Shown here piece after piece: positions 4,855-6,878 of a stretch of 6,878 nt of DNA. The DNA comes from an uncultured Clostridium sp. (GTDB taxonomy: Bacteria; Bacillota_A; Clostridia; TANB77; CAG-508): contig CANCZH010000081.1 in assembly GCA_947382445.1 (NCBI GenBank), positions 1 through 6,878 on the forward strand. The letters run 5' to 3'. The notes beneath the pieces are model-generated. The model was given only the letters and a program-made list of their open reading frames with translations. It did no database searches and was not told the DNA's origin. Position 1 is the stretch's first letter; each line of letters begins with the position of its first letter. The position numbers and the translations under genes are program-made.

Positions 4855-6834
4855 TTAATGTAAAATTGGCATTACAGGTCTACCAGCCTCCTCCGGCCTC
4901 CGACCTCCTCCGCCTCCACCAGAGAAGCCACCACCTCCTGAACCACCACTTGATGATGGTGCTGTCGAAGCAGATGACATACCAGATGAAAACGAAGATG
5001 AAAATGATGTTGTAAATGATGTTGCATCAAACACTCCATTATGATACATGTATGGAGAACACCAACTTGGTGCATATGATGCTGATTTCAAGACATTTTC
5101 AAATTTATTTGCCCATTTATTTTCAAGTCCAAGCACATATGCATATGGGAAATATTTATCAAACATCTCTGGTGTTTTATCTTCGAAGTCATCATCTTTA
5201 GCTGTTTTTATAAACATTTTAAATCCTTCAATATCTTCTTTAATTCTTAATCCTTCTTCCGAATATCTAACTATCAATTTGCCAAAAATAAACTGATCAA
5301 CAATTATAGCTACAATCATCCAACCAATGATGAAATCTTCGAACCAAACCAAAAGAGCAGATGAAATTGCCATAATTATCATATATATAAATGGTATACC
5401 AAATATAATAAAGAGCAGAACTTTAGCTATTTTAGGTGAATTTGATTTTAATATTGCTACAACTAAGATTATTGGTATACCAACACATATAGACAATGGT
5501 AATACCACTAGTACTTTCATAAAATAGCTTTCAGCTGCAAAACTATTTACCATAACTCCAATAATAATTGCCACTATAAATGCAATTATTGTTGATATTA
5601 TAGACTTAGCAATTTTGCCCCCATTTATAAAGAATAATTTATTTTGAAATTTTTCACTAAGAGTCTTAGCAGTAGAAGTTTTCAAATAACTTAATCTTTG
5701 TTGTAAACTATTAGAATATTCTAATACATCTCCATCTTTAATCTTTTTATAAATTAATTTTTCAACATCATCTAATTCTGGTAATCCAGAATTACCTTGA
5801 TTTTTTTCAATAATAATTTTTCTATCTTTTTCACTCTTTTTAGTAAATTTTAAATATCCTTTAACAGCTAAATCTATCATTGAAGCCTCTAAAACTCTAT
5901 TTGTACTTCCCATAGTTGATACATATTTTACATCAGCAGGTGTCATTCCATCTGGTGGATAATATTTAGGAATTATAACATTAGGTTTAGGGTCCTTTCC
6001 ACATTTCTTCCAGCAAGAAATCTGCCAGAAAATTAATCCAACTAAAAATATTATCATTATTACTGAAATTATATTATCTTCCAAAAACCACATTATTTTT
6101 TGTTGTAAGTCTGGTTCAGTTATTGCACCTTTTTCTACAAATATAGAAACTGTAAATGCCTCTTGAATAGGAATAGTCTCATATATATTAAATTCTACTG
6201 CATTTTCATATGATAATATATCATAAAAAACATACGCATTATTTTCCTTAGAACCATATCTTCCATTATATGTTTTAAGTTTATCTTCAATAAACTTAGT
6301 TCCTTCTGGGAAATAAATTTTAGCATGACATTTTTCTATTTCAAAATTCCATCCAGAACCAATTACATTCCAATACAATTCATCATAATCATCATAAAAA
6401 GTTATTTGCCTTTCAGTAGTATATTTTATAGTATATGTATGAAGCCCTGTTCTCAAATAAGTATCTTCATCTCCAATTCTTATTCTAGCTCCTCTTTCTA
6501 CACTACTAATATTATATTTAACATCTTCACCATCTAATAATACTTCTTTTACATCAAATCTAACTTTTTTATTTTCATATTGAGTTGGAAAGTCTCTGTA
6601 TATACCGTGTTTTATCTGATCATTTTTAGCATAGACAGTTATTTTTTCTGTTACATTCATACTTGCATCTTCATTAATATGAATTTCTACATCATAATCT
6701 CTTATGTTTTCTTTTTCAAATTTTGACTTATCCTTAATTGAGTCTTGATAATAATTAGTTACAGCATTCACAATGTTTGTCATTAAGAAAAATACAACTA
6801 CAAAAATTATACTAATTTTTTTCTTCATTTTCAT
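4855..6834 (-). CDS. DUF2207 domain membrane protein with Gly/Ser-rich C-terminus
   Basis: The 659-residue protein has a signal peptide (hydrophobic core about 7-22, likely cleavage after Ala24) and a beta-rich extracellular domain (about 42-235). A membrane helix follows at about 254-272, then the family-typical cytoplasmic segment beginning W-KKCGKDPKP with YYPPDGMTPADVKY (275-304). A helical domain, hydrophobic segments around 410-432, 440-462, 469-496 and 500-520, a typical SEEGLRIKEDIEGFKMF stretch (525-541) and a Ser- then Gly-rich tail (605-644) complete it. This is the order of the DUF2207 family, whose biochemical role is unknown; it is an envelope protein. The end departs from the family: Gly644 is followed by RRPEEAGRP and six more residues, whereas a -1 frame gives SEAGGGW and a stop. 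The start may instead be ATG 6828, which has a weak GAG six bases upstream; either start keeps the signal peptide. It is transcribed alone and ends at a hairpin before clpB. Confidence 0.9.
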   Translation of the reverse strand: MKMKKKISIIFVVVFFLMTNIVNAVTNYYQDSIKDKSKFEKENIRDYDVEIHINEDASMNVTEKITVYAKNDQIKHGIYRDFPTQYENKKVRFDVKEVLLDGEDVKYNISSVERGARIRIGDEDTYLRTGLHTYTIKYTTERQITFYDDYDELYWNVIGSGWNFEIEKCHAKIYFPEGTKFIEDKLKTYNGRYGSKENNAYVFYDILSYENAVEFNIYETIPIQEAFTVSIFVEKGAITEPDLQQKIMWFLEDNIISVIMIIFLVGLIFWQISCWKKCGKDPKPNVIIPKYYPPDGMTPADVKYVSTMGSTNRVLEASMIDLAVKGYLKFTKKSEKDRKIIIEKNQGNSGLPELDDVEKLIYKKIKDGDVLEYSNSLQQRLSYLKTSTAKTLSEKFQNKLFFINGGKIAKSIISTIIAFIVAIIIGVMVNSFAAESYFMKVLVVLPLSICVGIPIILVVAILKSNSPKIAKVLLFIIFGIPFIYMIIMAISSALLVWFEDFIIGWMIVAIIVDQFIFGKLIVRYSEEGLRIKEDIEGFKMFIKTAKDDDFEDKTPEMFDKYFPYAYVLGLENKWANKFENVLKSASYAPSWCSPYMYHNGVFDATSFTTSFSSSFSSGMSSASTAPSSSGGSGGGGFSGGGGGGRRPEEAGRPVMPILH

Positions 6835-6842
6835 CTCGTATA

Positions 6843-6878
6843 ATCAATTATATAGAAATATTAATCTATTCAATTGAT
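6843..6878. promoter_or_regulatory. Inverted repeat overlapping a possible promoter of the DUF2207 gene
   Basis: ATCAATTATATAG (6843-6855) and CTATTCAATTGAT (6866-6878) pair at 11 of 13 positions around a 10-base centre, ending at the window edge. On the minus strand the same DNA holds TATAAT (6852-6847) and TTGAAT (6873-6868), but only 15 bases apart, so the promoter is non-ideal. The start would be near 6840, leaving a very short leader. No T run follows on the minus strand, so an operator fits better than a terminator. Confidence 0.35.

Noticed and set aside
4872..5296. Short open frames in other phases over the end of the DUF2207 gene.
   Set aside because: They follow from the repetitive Ser/Gly codons; no binding sites or family features are seen. 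The alternative phase matters only as evidence of a frameshift at the C-terminus.
1..6878. Alternative genetic code (TGA read as Trp), considered because of the very AT-rich sequence.
   Set aside because: All Trp codons seen are TGG, no in-frame TGA interrupts any gene, and ordinary TAA stops are used throughout.

Overview
This window looks like chromosome from a strongly AT-rich, Gram-positive-type bacterium of the phylum Bacillota, most likely a clostridial lineage. The evidence is heavy use of A/T-ending codons, stops that are all TAA, strong GGAGG-type ribosome binding sites, sigma-A promoters (TTGACT/TATAAT), a CIRCE operator in front of clpB, and a DUF2207 membrane protein. Trp is read as TGG and no internal TGA is seen, so the genetic code appears standard. 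The genus cannot be fixed from the sequence.

Left part, minus strand: a two-gene unit starts from a promoter near 1099-1127. It encodes a 280-residue single-pass membrane protein with a large acidic domain, predicted to lie outside the cell. A small acidic protein follows 3 bp after its stop and runs off the left edge. Neither has a function I recognise.

Centre-left, plus strand: a divergent, extended -10 promoter (1178-1186) drives a compact Fic toxin-antitoxin pair. The antitoxin is a 57-residue VbhA-like protein at 1227-1400, short enough to be missed by ORF length cut-offs. The toxin is a 201-residue Fic AMP-transferase at 1405-2010 with an intact HPFREGNGRTIR motif. An 11-bp hairpin built from the toxin's last codons and the bases after its stop forms a terminator, shared with the convergent clpB gene.

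Centre, minus strand: clpB (2030-4618) encodes a full-length Hsp100 disaggregase. It has its own sigma-A promoter (4672-4700) overlapped by a CIRCE operator (4688-4714), which implies control by the heat-shock repressor HrcA.

Right part, minus strand: a DUF2207 multi-pass membrane protein (4855-6834) with a signal peptide and a Ser/Gly-rich C-terminus. It is separated from clpB by a strong AT-rich hairpin terminator. Its last residues look frameshifted relative to the Gly-rich, Trp-terminated end typical of the family. An inverted repeat at the right edge overlaps its possible promoter.

The genes do not form one pathway. They are four transcription units: an unknown envelope protein unit, a Fic toxin-antitoxin module, a heat-shock chaperone and an envelope protein of unknown function. 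The most distinctive local system is the Fic pair, whose antitoxin carries Asp in place of the usual Ser/Thr in its inhibitory motif. I see no CRISPR array, insertion sequence, tRNA or rRNA, and no gene-free stretch longer than about 230 bases.
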